DNA from: an uncultured Oscillospiraceae bacterium
GTDB lineage: Bacteria > Bacillota > Clostridia > Oscillospirales > Acutalibacteraceae
Assembly (NCBI GenBank): GCA_905211675.1
Contig: CAJMBP010000071.1
Span: 1-6,924, forward strand
DNA: 6,924 nt
Direction: 5' to 3'
Part shown: piece after piece, positions 1-6,376 of the stretch
How the letters are laid out: each line of letters begins with the position of its first letter
How positions within the stretch are numbered: the stretch's first letter is position 1
The notes under the pieces: model-generated
Database searches by the model: none
What the model saw: only the letters and a program-made list of their open reading frames with translations
What the model was told of the DNA's origin: nothing
Position numbers and translations under genes: made by a program

Positions 1-423
1 GCCTGCCATTTCGGCAGGTGTTGCCTCCTCCTCTCGCCACCAAAAGCCCTCGGCAACACGCATATCCTTGTCGGCGCTCTCTCCGCCGCCGAAGGTGAAA
101 AAGCGGTTTCCCTCTATGTCAAAAATCTGCCCGCGCATCAAATGCAACAAATTGCCCTTTATTCGGTGAACCCTGCCGCCCTTCCATACGGTTTCACGGC
201 AGCGGTTTATTATATCAAGGTTATCGTGCGTGCCCTCTACAAAAGCGGTTACAAATTTTCGCTTTGCAAAATAATTTACAACCTGTTTTTCTTGCTTTGA
301 GCCGTTAAATATATAACCGAAATCACCGCACACTATAAGAATGTCGCCGCGTTTAAGCTTTCGGAACTCTTTATCATAAAGCCGCTCAATGTCGCCGTGC
401 ATATCGCCTGTTATGTAAACCAC
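1..423 (-). CDS. Calcineurin-like metallophosphoesterase, N-terminal part (3' end beyond window)
   Basis: Translation of the minus strand from 423 gives 141 codons running off the left edge. Seen: an N-terminal beta strand followed by GDMHGD (residues 6-11; D7 and H9 are the usual D-x-H metal ligands), then CGDFG (32-36; D34) and EGTHDN (63-68; H66). These are the first three metallophosphoesterase blocks in the right order and spacing. A later stretch with HLMRGQIF (94-101), FFTFGGGES (108-116) and WWREEE (128-133) resembles a small single-domain phosphoesterase subgroup common in Firmicutes. The C-terminal histidine ligands are outside the window, so completeness cannot be judged. The third block normally reads GNH[DE]; here Asn is Thr65. 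The family hydrolyses phosphomono- or diesters with a two-metal centre; the substrate cannot be told from sequence. It is transcribed divergently from the carboxypeptidase gene. No signal peptide is seen, so it is probably cytoplasmic. The start is the GTG at 423, chosen from its ribosome binding site. Confidence 0.85.
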   Translation of the reverse strand, partial: MVYITGDMHGDIERLYDKEFRKLKRGDILIVCGDFGYIFNGSKQEKQVVNYFAKRKFVTAFVEGTHDNLDIINRCRETVWKGGRVHRIKGNLLHLMRGQIFDIEGNRFFTFGGGESADKDMRVAEGFWWREEEATPAEMAG

Positions 424-428
424 CGTTT

Positions 429-438
429 TCACCGCCTT
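429..438 (-). promoter_or_regulatory. Ribosome binding site deciding the phosphoesterase start
   Basis: On the minus strand AAGGCGGTGA lies at 438-429. It differs by one base from the full anti-Shine-Dalgarno complement AAGGAGGTGA and sits 5 bases before the GTG at 423-421. A second in-frame GTG at 432-430 lies inside this site and would have no usable spacing, so the GTG at 423 is the better start. Confidence 0.7.
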
Positions 439-452
439 TTTTAATTTTGCAC

Positions 453-481
453 TTTATTTTTGCATTTTGATAATGTATAAT
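453..481 (+). promoter_or_regulatory. Candidate promoter for the dacF-like gene
   Basis: A perfect -10 hexamer TATAAT lies at 476-481, with a start of transcription expected near 488 and a leader of about 25 bases holding AAGGAG at 501-506, six bases before the ATG. The -35 at the 17-base distance (TTTATT, 453-458) is weak, 3 of 6. An alternative is TTGCAT (460-465) with TACTAT (484-489) at 18 bases. A promoter is expected here because the upstream gene is divergent; the exact hexamers are uncertain. Confidence 0.4.
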
Positions 482-502
482 AATACTATACCATATTTTC
501 AA
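474..502 (-). promoter_or_regulatory. Candidate sigma-A promoter for the phosphoesterase gene
   Basis: Minus strand: -35 TTGAAA at 502-497 (5 of 6 to TTGACA), a 17-base spacer, then -10 TATACA at 479-474 (4 of 6 to TATAAT). A transcript would begin near 467 and leave a leader of about 45 bases. The -35 overlaps the ribosome binding site of the divergent dacF-like gene, and the -10 overlaps that gene's -10. This is a match by eye only; the A/T-rich region makes chance matches likely. Confidence 0.4.
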
Positions 503-512
503 GGAGATTTCT

Positions 513-1829
513 ATGCTTAAAAAAATATTTTCGGCATTTTTAATAATTTGTTTGATTTTATCATCTGTTACTACGGTAAGCGCCTATGAGCCGTCGGGCA
601 TTGAAATTACCGCAAAGGCGGCGATTTTGGTATCGCTTGATACAGGCGAAGTGCTGTTTGAGAAAAACGCCGACGAAAAGGTTTACCCCGCATCTATAAC
701 CAAAATAATGACTACCCTGCTTATTCTTGAAAACGAAAAGTATAATCCCGAGGCAAAAATCGCGATGACACAAGATGTGCTCGACCTTATAAGCGGCACA
801 GGAAGCTCGGTATCGTTGCTTAAAGCCGGTGAAGAGGTATCGCAGTTAGATTTGGTCTATATGGTGCTTATGGCCTCTTACGGCGACTGCGCGTTGCTTG
901 CCGCCCTTTACTACGGCGGAAGTGTTGAAAATTTTGTGAATATGATGAACACAAAGGCTGCCGAGCTCGGTCTTTCGGGTACACACTACGAAAATCCGAT
1001 AGGTTTGCACCACGAGCAAAATTACACAACCGCGCGTGACACATACAAGCTCACCGCAACGGCACTTCAAAACGAAACCTTTAAAGAGGTGTGCTCAAGC
1101 ACGCGCCACACCGTTAAAACAAGTATGTCGGGCGAACGGACTATTTCGACCACAAACTTTTTGCAGGATAACACAACAAATTATTACTACCAATATGCAA
1201 AGGGCGTAAAAACAGGCTACACCGATGAAGCCGGCAGATGCCTTGTGAGCACGGCAAGCTACAACGGATACCGTTATCTGTGCGCGGTCTTCGGCTGCCC
1301 CGCAAACGAGAAAAAGCATTTCATCGAAAGCAAAGAGCTTTACCGTTGGGCATTTAATAATTTTGAATTCAAAAAGGTTGCCGATAACTCAAATCCCGTT
1401 GCGGAAATAGGCGTAAATTTATCGCTTGACACCGACTTTGTATCCCTTTATATAGAAAAAAGCTTTGTGTCGGTTTTACCCAAAGATGCCGACGATTCCA
1501 CAATAAGCATTGTGACGCACCTTGTAGGCGAATCGGTTGACGCGCCTATAAAAAAAGGCGATGTATTGGGCACGGCCGATATTATTTACGCCGAAGAGGT
1601 TATAGGAACGGTTAACCTTGTTTCTAACGAAGATGTTGAAAAAAGCACAATGCTTGCCGCGCTTCGTGCAATTAAAAACTTCTTCGCATCATCTTATATG
1701 AAGGTGGTTTATGTAATAATTGCCGCCGCAATACTTATATTTATAATTGCCGTAATAAAAATGAACAGCAAGGGCAGTAAAAAGCGAAAAATAAAATATG
1801 TACCTTATGACAAAGACGAAAAAAGATAA
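513..1829 (+). CDS. dacF: Serine-type D-alanyl-D-alanine carboxypeptidase (DacF/PBP5 type, peptidase S11)
   Basis: This is a low-molecular-weight penicillin-binding protein that trims the terminal D-Ala from peptidoglycan pentapeptides outside the membrane. The 438-residue product starts with a signal peptide (basic MLKK, hydrophobic 5-20, cleavage likely after VSA at 22-24). The catalytic domain follows: SITK (S61 nucleophile, K64), the second motif at 122-124, and KTGYT (K233, T234, G235). The family also shows in NPIGLHH (161-167) and the TTARD block (172-176). Residues about 280-375 fit the beta-rich PBP5 C-terminal domain. A hydrophobic segment (about 397-416) and a Lys/Arg-rich tail anchor it, making a true transmembrane end rather than the amphipathic helix of E. 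coli PBP5. The second motif reads S-Y-G-D where S-x-N-D is expected. Start ATG has AAGGAG six bases upstream. It is monocistronic: divergent from the phosphoesterase, convergent with pfkA. The dacF symbol is by family resemblance; dacA/dacB-type naming is equally possible and a sporulation role is not shown. Confidence 0.93.
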   Translation: MLKKIFSAFLIICLILSSVTTVSAYEPSGIEITAKAAILVSLDTGEVLFEKNADEKVYPASITKIMTTLLILENEKYNPEAKIAMTQDVLDLISGTGSSVSLLKAGEEVSQLDLVYMVLMASYGDCALLAALYYGGSVENFVNMMNTKAAELGLSGTHYENPIGLHHEQNYTTARDTYKLTATALQNETFKEVCSSTRHTVKTSMSGERTISTTNFLQDNTTNYYYQYAKGVKTGYTDEAGRCLVSTASYNGYRYLCAVFGCPANEKKHFIESKELYRWAFNNFEFKKVADNSNPVAEIGVNLSLDTDFVSLYIEKSFVSVLPKDADDSTISIVTHLVGESVDAPIKKGDVLGTADIIYAEEVIGTVNLVSNEDVEKSTMLAALRAIKNFFASSYMKVVYVIIAAAILIFIIAVIKMNSKGSKKRKIKYVPYDKDEKR

Positions 1830-1833
1830 AAGC

Positions 1834-1873
1834 AGGGGCTGTAAAAGCGAAAGTTTTTACAGCCCCTTATTTT
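1834..1873 (+). terminator. Intrinsic terminator of the dacF-like gene, probably bidirectional
   Basis: A 15-pair stem joins 1834-1848 to 1853-1867, closed by a GAAA tetraloop (1849-1852) of GNRA type; one pair is G-U. The stem base is GC-rich (AGGGGC) and is followed by TTATTTT. It starts 5 bases after the dacF stop. Read on the minus strand the same stem is followed by GCTTTTATCTTTTT (1833-1820), so it can also stop pfkA transcripts, whose stop codon is at 1893-1891. A smaller inverted repeat, TTTAACA (1871-1877) with TGTTAAA (1884-1890), lies between it and pfkA. Confidence 0.88.
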
Positions 1874-1890
1874 AACACTGTTTTGTTAAA

Positions 1891-2850
1891 TCAAATTGCA
1901 GTTTCAAGCGCTATTTGCAGCATACGAACATCAAATTCTTTTTTCATTTGAAGAGCATCTTCAATGCCGTAGCTTACAACCTCGCCCGCTTTATATGCGA
2001 CTACGCGGTTGCCCTTGCCCTGATGAAGCAGTTGAACGGCCTCATAACCCATTTGAGTAGCGCGAAGTCGGTCGCGAAGCGTAGGATTACCGCCGCGCTG
2101 AACATGACCTAAAACGGTTGCGCGTGTATCTACACCTGTGCCTGCCATAATCTGCTTGGCAATTTCATCCACACCGCCTATACCCTCGGCAACAATTACT
2201 ATAAAGTGCTTTTTGCCGTTAAGCTTGGTGGTGTTTATTTTTCTTATAACGCTTTCCATATTTACGGGCACCTCGGGCACCATAATTGCGGTTGCACCTA
2301 CGGCAATACCGGTCTGTACGGCAATATAGCCTGCGTGTCTGCCCATAACCTCAATAACACTGCAACGGTCATGCGACTGCGCCGTGTCACGAATTTTGTC
2401 AACCATTTCTACGGCGGTATTCATAGCGGTATCAAAACCTATTGTGTATTCGGTTGAGCCTATGTCGTTATCAATGGTACCGGGAATACCGATACACGAC
2501 ACACCGTGCCTTGAAAGGTCAAGCGCGCCGCGATAAGAGCCGTCACCGCCTATTACCACCAAACCTTCTATTCCGTGCTTTTTGCAGGTTTCGACAGCCT
2601 CCAGTATACCCTCTTCGGTTCTGAATTTAGGGCAACGGGCAGTATAAAGTAAGGTGCCGCCGCGGTTTATAACATCCGAAACCGAGCGGGCGTCCATATC
2701 AACAATATCATCTTCAATAAGACCCGAATATCCGCGCCTTACACCCTTAACGGTCATACCGAGCGAAATAGCCGTACGAACCACCGCGCGCACTGCGGCG
2801 TTCATACCGGGGGCGTCACCGCCGCTTGTTAAAACACCTATTGTTTTCAT
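1891..2850 (-). CDS. pfkA: ATP-dependent 6-phosphofructokinase
   Basis: The enzyme phosphorylates fructose 6-phosphate to fructose 1,6-bisphosphate with ATP, the committing step of glycolysis, in the cytoplasm as a tetramer. The 319-residue length matches bacterial PfkA and numbering lines up with the literature without net gaps to about residue 252. Seen: the ATP loop GGDAPGMNAA (10-19), R72, GGDGS (101-105), PGTIDND (123-129, catalytic D127), R162, MGRHAGY (169-175), E222, R243, and H249 with R252 in GHVQRGG. Gly104 and Gly124 mark the ATP-using type; PPi-dependent enzymes carry Asp and Lys there. In the allosteric site R21, R25, D59, R154 and K213 are kept, but positions 54, 187 and 211 are Ala, Thr and Asn. 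The ATG at 2850 has GGAG ten bases upstream. The gene is 68 bases downstream of dnaE in the same direction and has its own promoter candidate. No pyk follows in this window. Confidence 0.97.
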   Translation of the reverse strand: MKTIGVLTSGGDAPGMNAAVRAVVRTAISLGMTVKGVRRGYSGLIEDDIVDMDARSVSDVINRGGTLLYTARCPKFRTEEGILEAVETCKKHGIEGLVVIGGDGSYRGALDLSRHGVSCIGIPGTIDNDIGSTEYTIGFDTAMNTAVEMVDKIRDTAQSHDRCSVIEVMGRHAGYIAVQTGIAVGATAIMVPEVPVNMESVIRKINTTKLNGKKHFIVIVAEGIGGVDEIAKQIMAGTGVDTRATVLGHVQRGGNPTLRDRLRATQMGYEAVQLLHQGKGNRVVAYKAGEVVSYGIEDALQMKKEFDVRMLQIALETAI

Positions 2851-2880
2851 ATATTATCATCTCCAAGATAAACTCAAGAT

Positions 2881-2909
2881 ATTATACAACATAACTTTGA
2901 AAACTGCAA
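2881..2909 (-). promoter_or_regulatory. Promoter for pfkA in the dnaE-pfkA gap
   Basis: Minus strand: -35 TTGCAG at 2909-2904 (TTG core kept), exactly 17 bases, then a perfect -10 TATAAT at 2886-2881. Transcription would start near 2874, giving a leader of roughly 25 bases with GGAG before the ATG at 2850. The position inside the only sizeable gap of the cluster supports it. It would let the glycolytic gene be made at a higher level than the upstream replication gene. Confidence 0.6.
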
Positions 2910-2918
2910 TACAAAATA

Positions 2919-5900
2919 TTACTGATTTTTCACAAGTTTTACATTTTTTTCACCTAAAATTGCCGATAAAGACTGTATTAAGCGTTCCGACGGCTCTGCT
3001 TTTAATCGGTCGGGCGCCATTATCCGCTTGCCGGTGTCGGCGCAAACTATAATGACCGATGTATCGCCCTTATGCTTTGATAAGGTATCGCACACCGAGA
3101 CAAACTGCGGTGAAGAAATGCTGTCTACCCTTAAATAAAGCTTTTGGTCCGGTTCTGCTTTTTCGGCAGATTTAGGCACCTGCTCCACAGATTCGCATAT
3201 AAGCTCGGGTTCACGGTCTTCACGATCGCTTACCTTTGCGTTAATTATTACAATACTGCCTGCCGTAAGCTGAGGTCTGTATTTTGCGAGTGTTGCCGAA
3301 AAAACAATTACATCTATGGCGGCGTCGGTATCTTCAAGCGTAGTATATGCCACTGTGTTTTTATTTTTAAGCTGTTTTAACTTAATATCACCGAGTATGC
3401 CGACTACACTTACCCTGCGCCCGTCTGCAACCTTTTTAAGAATTATGTTTGAAATGGGTGTAAACATAGGATTTTTTGCAAAAGCGCGGTAATTATTCAT
3501 AGGATGACCCGAAAGGTACATTCCCGTGGCGGCCTTTTCCATAGCCAACAGCTCTGAAGCGGGCATCTCATCAATATCAGACAGCACAAGTGTTTGCGGT
3601 TTTTCGGACTCGCCGAACAAGTCCATTTGATTTTCCGAGGTGAAACGTCGCGTTTCTTCCACAACCGACAGCACCTTATCGATATTGTATATCATTTTGC
3701 GTCGGTTATCCTCAAGACTGTCCATAGCGCCGCTTTTTATAAGCCCCTCTAAAGCGCGGCGATTAAAATTGCGGCTGTAATTGCGACTGCAAAAATCATA
3801 CATCGAAACATACTTACCGTTTTTTCTTTCCGTAATAAGCTGACTGATCAGATTTGAGCCCAAATTTCGCACAGCAAGAAGCCCGAAACGGATATTTTTT
3901 CCGTCGGAGGTAAAGCTTTCATAGCTCGCGTTAACATCGGGCGGCAAAATTTTTATGCCCATTCTTTTACATTCGGCTGTGTACTGTGAAATTTTTGCAG
4001 GGCTGTCAAGCACGCTTGTAAGAAGCGCGGCAAAATACTCGGTAGGATAATGGCACTTTAAATATGCCGTTCGGTATGCCACAACGGCATACGCCGCCGC
4101 GTGAGATTTGTTAAAAGCGTAAGAGCTGAAGGCGGATATTTCGTCAAAAAGCTTTTCTGCCACCCGCTCGCTTACCCCTCGGTTTACTGCGCCGTCGCAA
4201 ATAACGTTTCCATTTACATCTTTTTCGCCGTAAATAAACGCATTTCTTTCGCGTGCTAATACATCATGCTTTTTCTTTGACATGGCGCGGCGCACTATGT
4301 CGGCTCGACCCAAAGAATACCCTGCAAGACTGCGGAATATTTGCATAACCTGCTCCTGATAAACGATACAGCCGTAGGTAACATTGAGTATAGGCTCTAA
4401 AAGCGGGGTGTCATATCGAATATCCTGAGGATTATGACGGTTGTGTATATAGCGCGGAATCGAGTCCATAGGACCGGGTCGGTAAAGCGATATAATAGCA
4501 ATTAAATCTTCTATTGTTTCGGGACCGAATTTTCTAAGCACATTTTTCATACCGTCAGACTCAAACTGGAACACGCCGTCGGTAAGTCCCTCGCCCATCA
4601 TTTTATATGTTGCGGCGTCGTCAATCGGTATGTTTTCAACGCTGAAATCGGGGTTATGCTTTCTTACGGCGTTTTGCGTATCTTCAATAACCGTCAGGTT
4701 GCGAAGCCCCAAAAAATCCATTTTAAGCAATCCCAACTCATCAAGTGCGGTCATTGTGTACTGGGTTACTACCGCCTCGTCATTGGTGGCAAGCGGAACA
4801 TAATCGCTGACAGGTCGGTCGGATATTACAACGCCCGCCGCGTGGGTTGACGCATGGCGCGGCATACCCTCAAGCTTAATTGCCATATCGACAAGCTGTT
4901 TAATCTGTGGGTCACCGTTATATAAATCGTTCAGTTCTTTTGAAGTTTCAAGTGCCCGTTCGAGAGTCATACCTAACGCCTGCGGTATAAGCTTTGCGGT
5001 TTTATCGCAAACGGCATAGGGTATATCCATTGCTCTGCCTACATCACGCACGGCGGCGCGCGCTGCCATTGTACCGAAGGTTACAATTTGAGCAACATGG
5101 TCTTCACCGTATTTTTCAATAACATAATCGATAACCTTTTGGCGGTTAACATAGCAAAAATCAACATCAAAGTCGGGCATTGATACGCGTTCGGGATTTA
5201 AAAATCTTTCAAACAAAAGATTGTATTTTATGGGGTCTATGCCGGTAATGCCTATGCAGTATGCCGCAAGACTTCCGGCACCGGAGCCTCTGCCCGGCCC
5301 TACGGGAATATTATGGCTTTTTGCGTAATTTATAAAATCCCATACTATAAGATAGTAATCGACATAACCCATCTTGTTTATAACCGACAGTTCGTATTCA
5401 AGCCTATCAATAATCTCTTTTTTAGGGGAAACTCCGTAATTTTTATAAAGGCCCTCATAGCATTTTCGCTGAAAATATTCAAAATGATCTTCGCCGCCGG
5501 TATCGAAAAACGGCAGTTTAATCTTGCCGAATTCAAGCTCAACATTACACCTGTCGGCTATTTTTTGGGTGTTTTCAACCGCCTGAGCAAGATTAGGAAA
5601 CGCTTCAAGCATTTCTTGCTCGGTCTTTAAATAAAACTCTTCGGTCTTAAATTCAAGCGAATTTTTATCACCAATTTTAGTGCCTGTTTGTATGCAAAGC
5701 AAAACCTTATGCATAAAGCTGTCGTCTTTTTCGATATAGTGAACATCATTTGTGGCTACAATAGGTATGCCCGTTTCGAGTGAAATTTTTTCAATATATG
5801 CGTTAACGGTTTGCTGTTCGGGCAATAGGTGGTTTTGAACTTCAAGAAAATAATTGTTTTCACCGAAAATATTTTTGTACCAAAGGGCAGTATCAACCGC

Positions 5901-6359
5901 CCCGCTGTAATCGTTTTCCGAAATTGCTTGCGGCACCTCGCCTGCCAAGCAGGCAGAAAGCGCAATTAAACCGCCGTGATACCGCTTTAAAAGCTCGCGG
6001 TCAACACGCGGTTTGGAATAAAAGCCCTCGGTGAAGCCTGCGGATACAAGCTTTATAAGATTTTGATAACCCTCGTTATTTTCGCAAAGCAAAACAAGGT
6101 GGCTGTATTTGCTGTCAAGCGGTTTTTGTTTATCAAATCGGCTTCTGGGCGCCACATAAACCTCACAGCCTATTATGGGCTTTATGCCCTTTTTCTTGGC
6201 CGCTTTATAAAAATCAATAACGCCGTACATTACGCCGTGGTCGGTAATGGCAACTGCGGTTTGCCCTCTTGCCGCCACCGCATCGATAAGTTTGTTTATA
6301 CGGCAGCAGCCGTCAAGCAAGCTGTATTCGGTATGCAAATGCAGATGTGTAAAGCCCAT
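2919..6359 (-). CDS. dnaE: DNA polymerase III alpha subunit, DnaE type
   Basis: This is a C-family DNA polymerase. In Firmicutes DnaE typically works beside PolC, extending primers before PolC takes over; PolC itself is not in this window. The product is 1146 residues from the ATG at 6359. Domains in order: PHP (about 1-210) with HLHTEYSLLDG (7-17), TDHG (39-42), GCEVYV (64-69), ACLAGE (136-141) and NDVHY (204-208); polymerase core with GPGRGSGAG (354-362), the catalytic Asp cluster PDFDVDF (395-401) and MDFLG (547-551); a helix-hairpin-helix region ending near ALEGLIKSGAMD (869-880); a beta-clamp binding peptide QMDLF (911-915); an OB-fold (about 983-1060); and a small C-terminal domain. There is no inserted DnaQ-type exonuclease, which excludes PolC. 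An in-frame GTG at 6371 would add four residues but overlaps the Shine-Dalgarno site, and the family begins at [M]xFTHLH. The gene follows whiA by 15 bases, so the two are probably co-transcribed. Confidence 0.97.
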   Translation of the reverse strand: MGFTHLHLHTEYSLLDGCCRINKLIDAVAARGQTAVAITDHGVMYGVIDFYKAAKKKGIKPIIGCEVYVAPRSRFDKQKPLDSKYSHLVLLCENNEGYQNLIKLVSAGFTEGFYSKPRVDRELLKRYHGGLIALSACLAGEVPQAISENDYSGAVDTALWYKNIFGENNYFLEVQNHLLPEQQTVNAYIEKISLETGIPIVATNDVHYIEKDDSFMHKVLLCIQTGTKIGDKNSLEFKTEEFYLKTEQEMLEAFPNLAQAVENTQKIADRCNVELEFGKIKLPFFDTGGEDHFEYFQRKCYEGLYKNYGVSPKKEIIDRLEYELSVINKMGYVDYYLIVWDFINYAKSHNIPVGPGRGSGAGSLAAYCIGITGIDPIKYNLLFERFLNPERVSMPDFDVDFCYVNRQKVIDYVIEKYGEDHVAQIVTFGTMAARAAVRDVGRAMDIPYAVCDKTAKLIPQALGMTLERALETSKELNDLYNGDPQIKQLVDMAIKLEGMPRHASTHAAGVVISDRPVSDYVPLATNDEAVVTQYTMTALDELGLLKMDFLGLRNLTVIEDTQNAVRKHNPDFSVENIPIDDAATYKMMGEGLTDGVFQFESDGMKNVLRKFGPETIEDLIAIISLYRPGPMDSIPRYIHNRHNPQDIRYDTPLLEPILNVTYGCIVYQEQVMQIFRSLAGYSLGRADIVRRAMSKKKHDVLARERNAFIYGEKDVNGNVICDGAVNRGVSERVAEKLFDEISAFSSYAFNKSHAAAYAVVAYRTAYLKCHYPTEYFAALLTSVLDSPAKISQYTAECKRMGIKILPPDVNASYESFTSDGKNIRFGLLAVRNLGSNLISQLITERKNGKYVSMYDFCSRNYSRNFNRRALEGLIKSGAMDSLEDNRRKMIYNIDKVLSVVEETRRFTSENQMDLFGESEKPQTLVLSDIDEMPASELLAMEKAATGMYLSGHPMNNYRAFAKNPMFTPISNIILKKVADGRRVSVVGILGDIKLKQLKNKNTVAYTTLEDTDAAIDVIVFSATLAKYRPQLTAGSIVIINAKVSDREDREPELICESVEQVPKSAEKAEPDQKLYLRVDSISSPQFVSVCDTLSKHKGDTSVIIVCADTGKRIMAPDRLKAEPSERLIQSLSAILGEKNVKLVKNQ

Positions 6360-6367
6360 GCCGTATT

Positions 6368-6376
6368 TCACTCCTT
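6368..6376 (-). promoter_or_regulatory. Ribosome binding site deciding the dnaE start, overlapping the whiA stop
   Basis: Minus strand AAGGAGTGA at 6376-6368, followed by 8 bases and the ATG at 6359. The two leading A bases belong to the whiA TAA stop (6377-6375). This suggests that ribosomes ending whiA may help start dnaE. The GTG at 6371-6369 lies within the site and is therefore an unlikely start. Confidence 0.7.

Noticed and set aside
1871..1890. Short inverted repeat TTTAACA/TGTTAAA as an operator or second terminator
   Set aside because: Seven A/T-rich pairs with a six-base loop are weak. It may just extend the terminator region, so it is mentioned there and not called separately.
2883..2891. 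TTATACAAC as a DnaA box next to dnaE
   Set aside because: It has three mismatches to TTATCCACA, is single, and overlaps the -10 of the pfkA promoter.
2654..3052. Plus-strand open frame of 132 codons spanning the dnaE-pfkA junction
   Set aside because: It is antisense to two clear genes, crosses their intergenic promoter, has no recognisable protein family and no convincing ribosome binding site.
5313..5630. Plus-strand open frame of 105 codons opposite dnaE
   Set aside because: It lies wholly antisense to the conserved DnaE core and shows no independent coding signs.
6369..6371. GTG as the dnaE start
   Set aside because: It lies inside the AAGGAGTGA Shine-Dalgarno sequence, and the ATG 12 bases on matches the family N-terminus.
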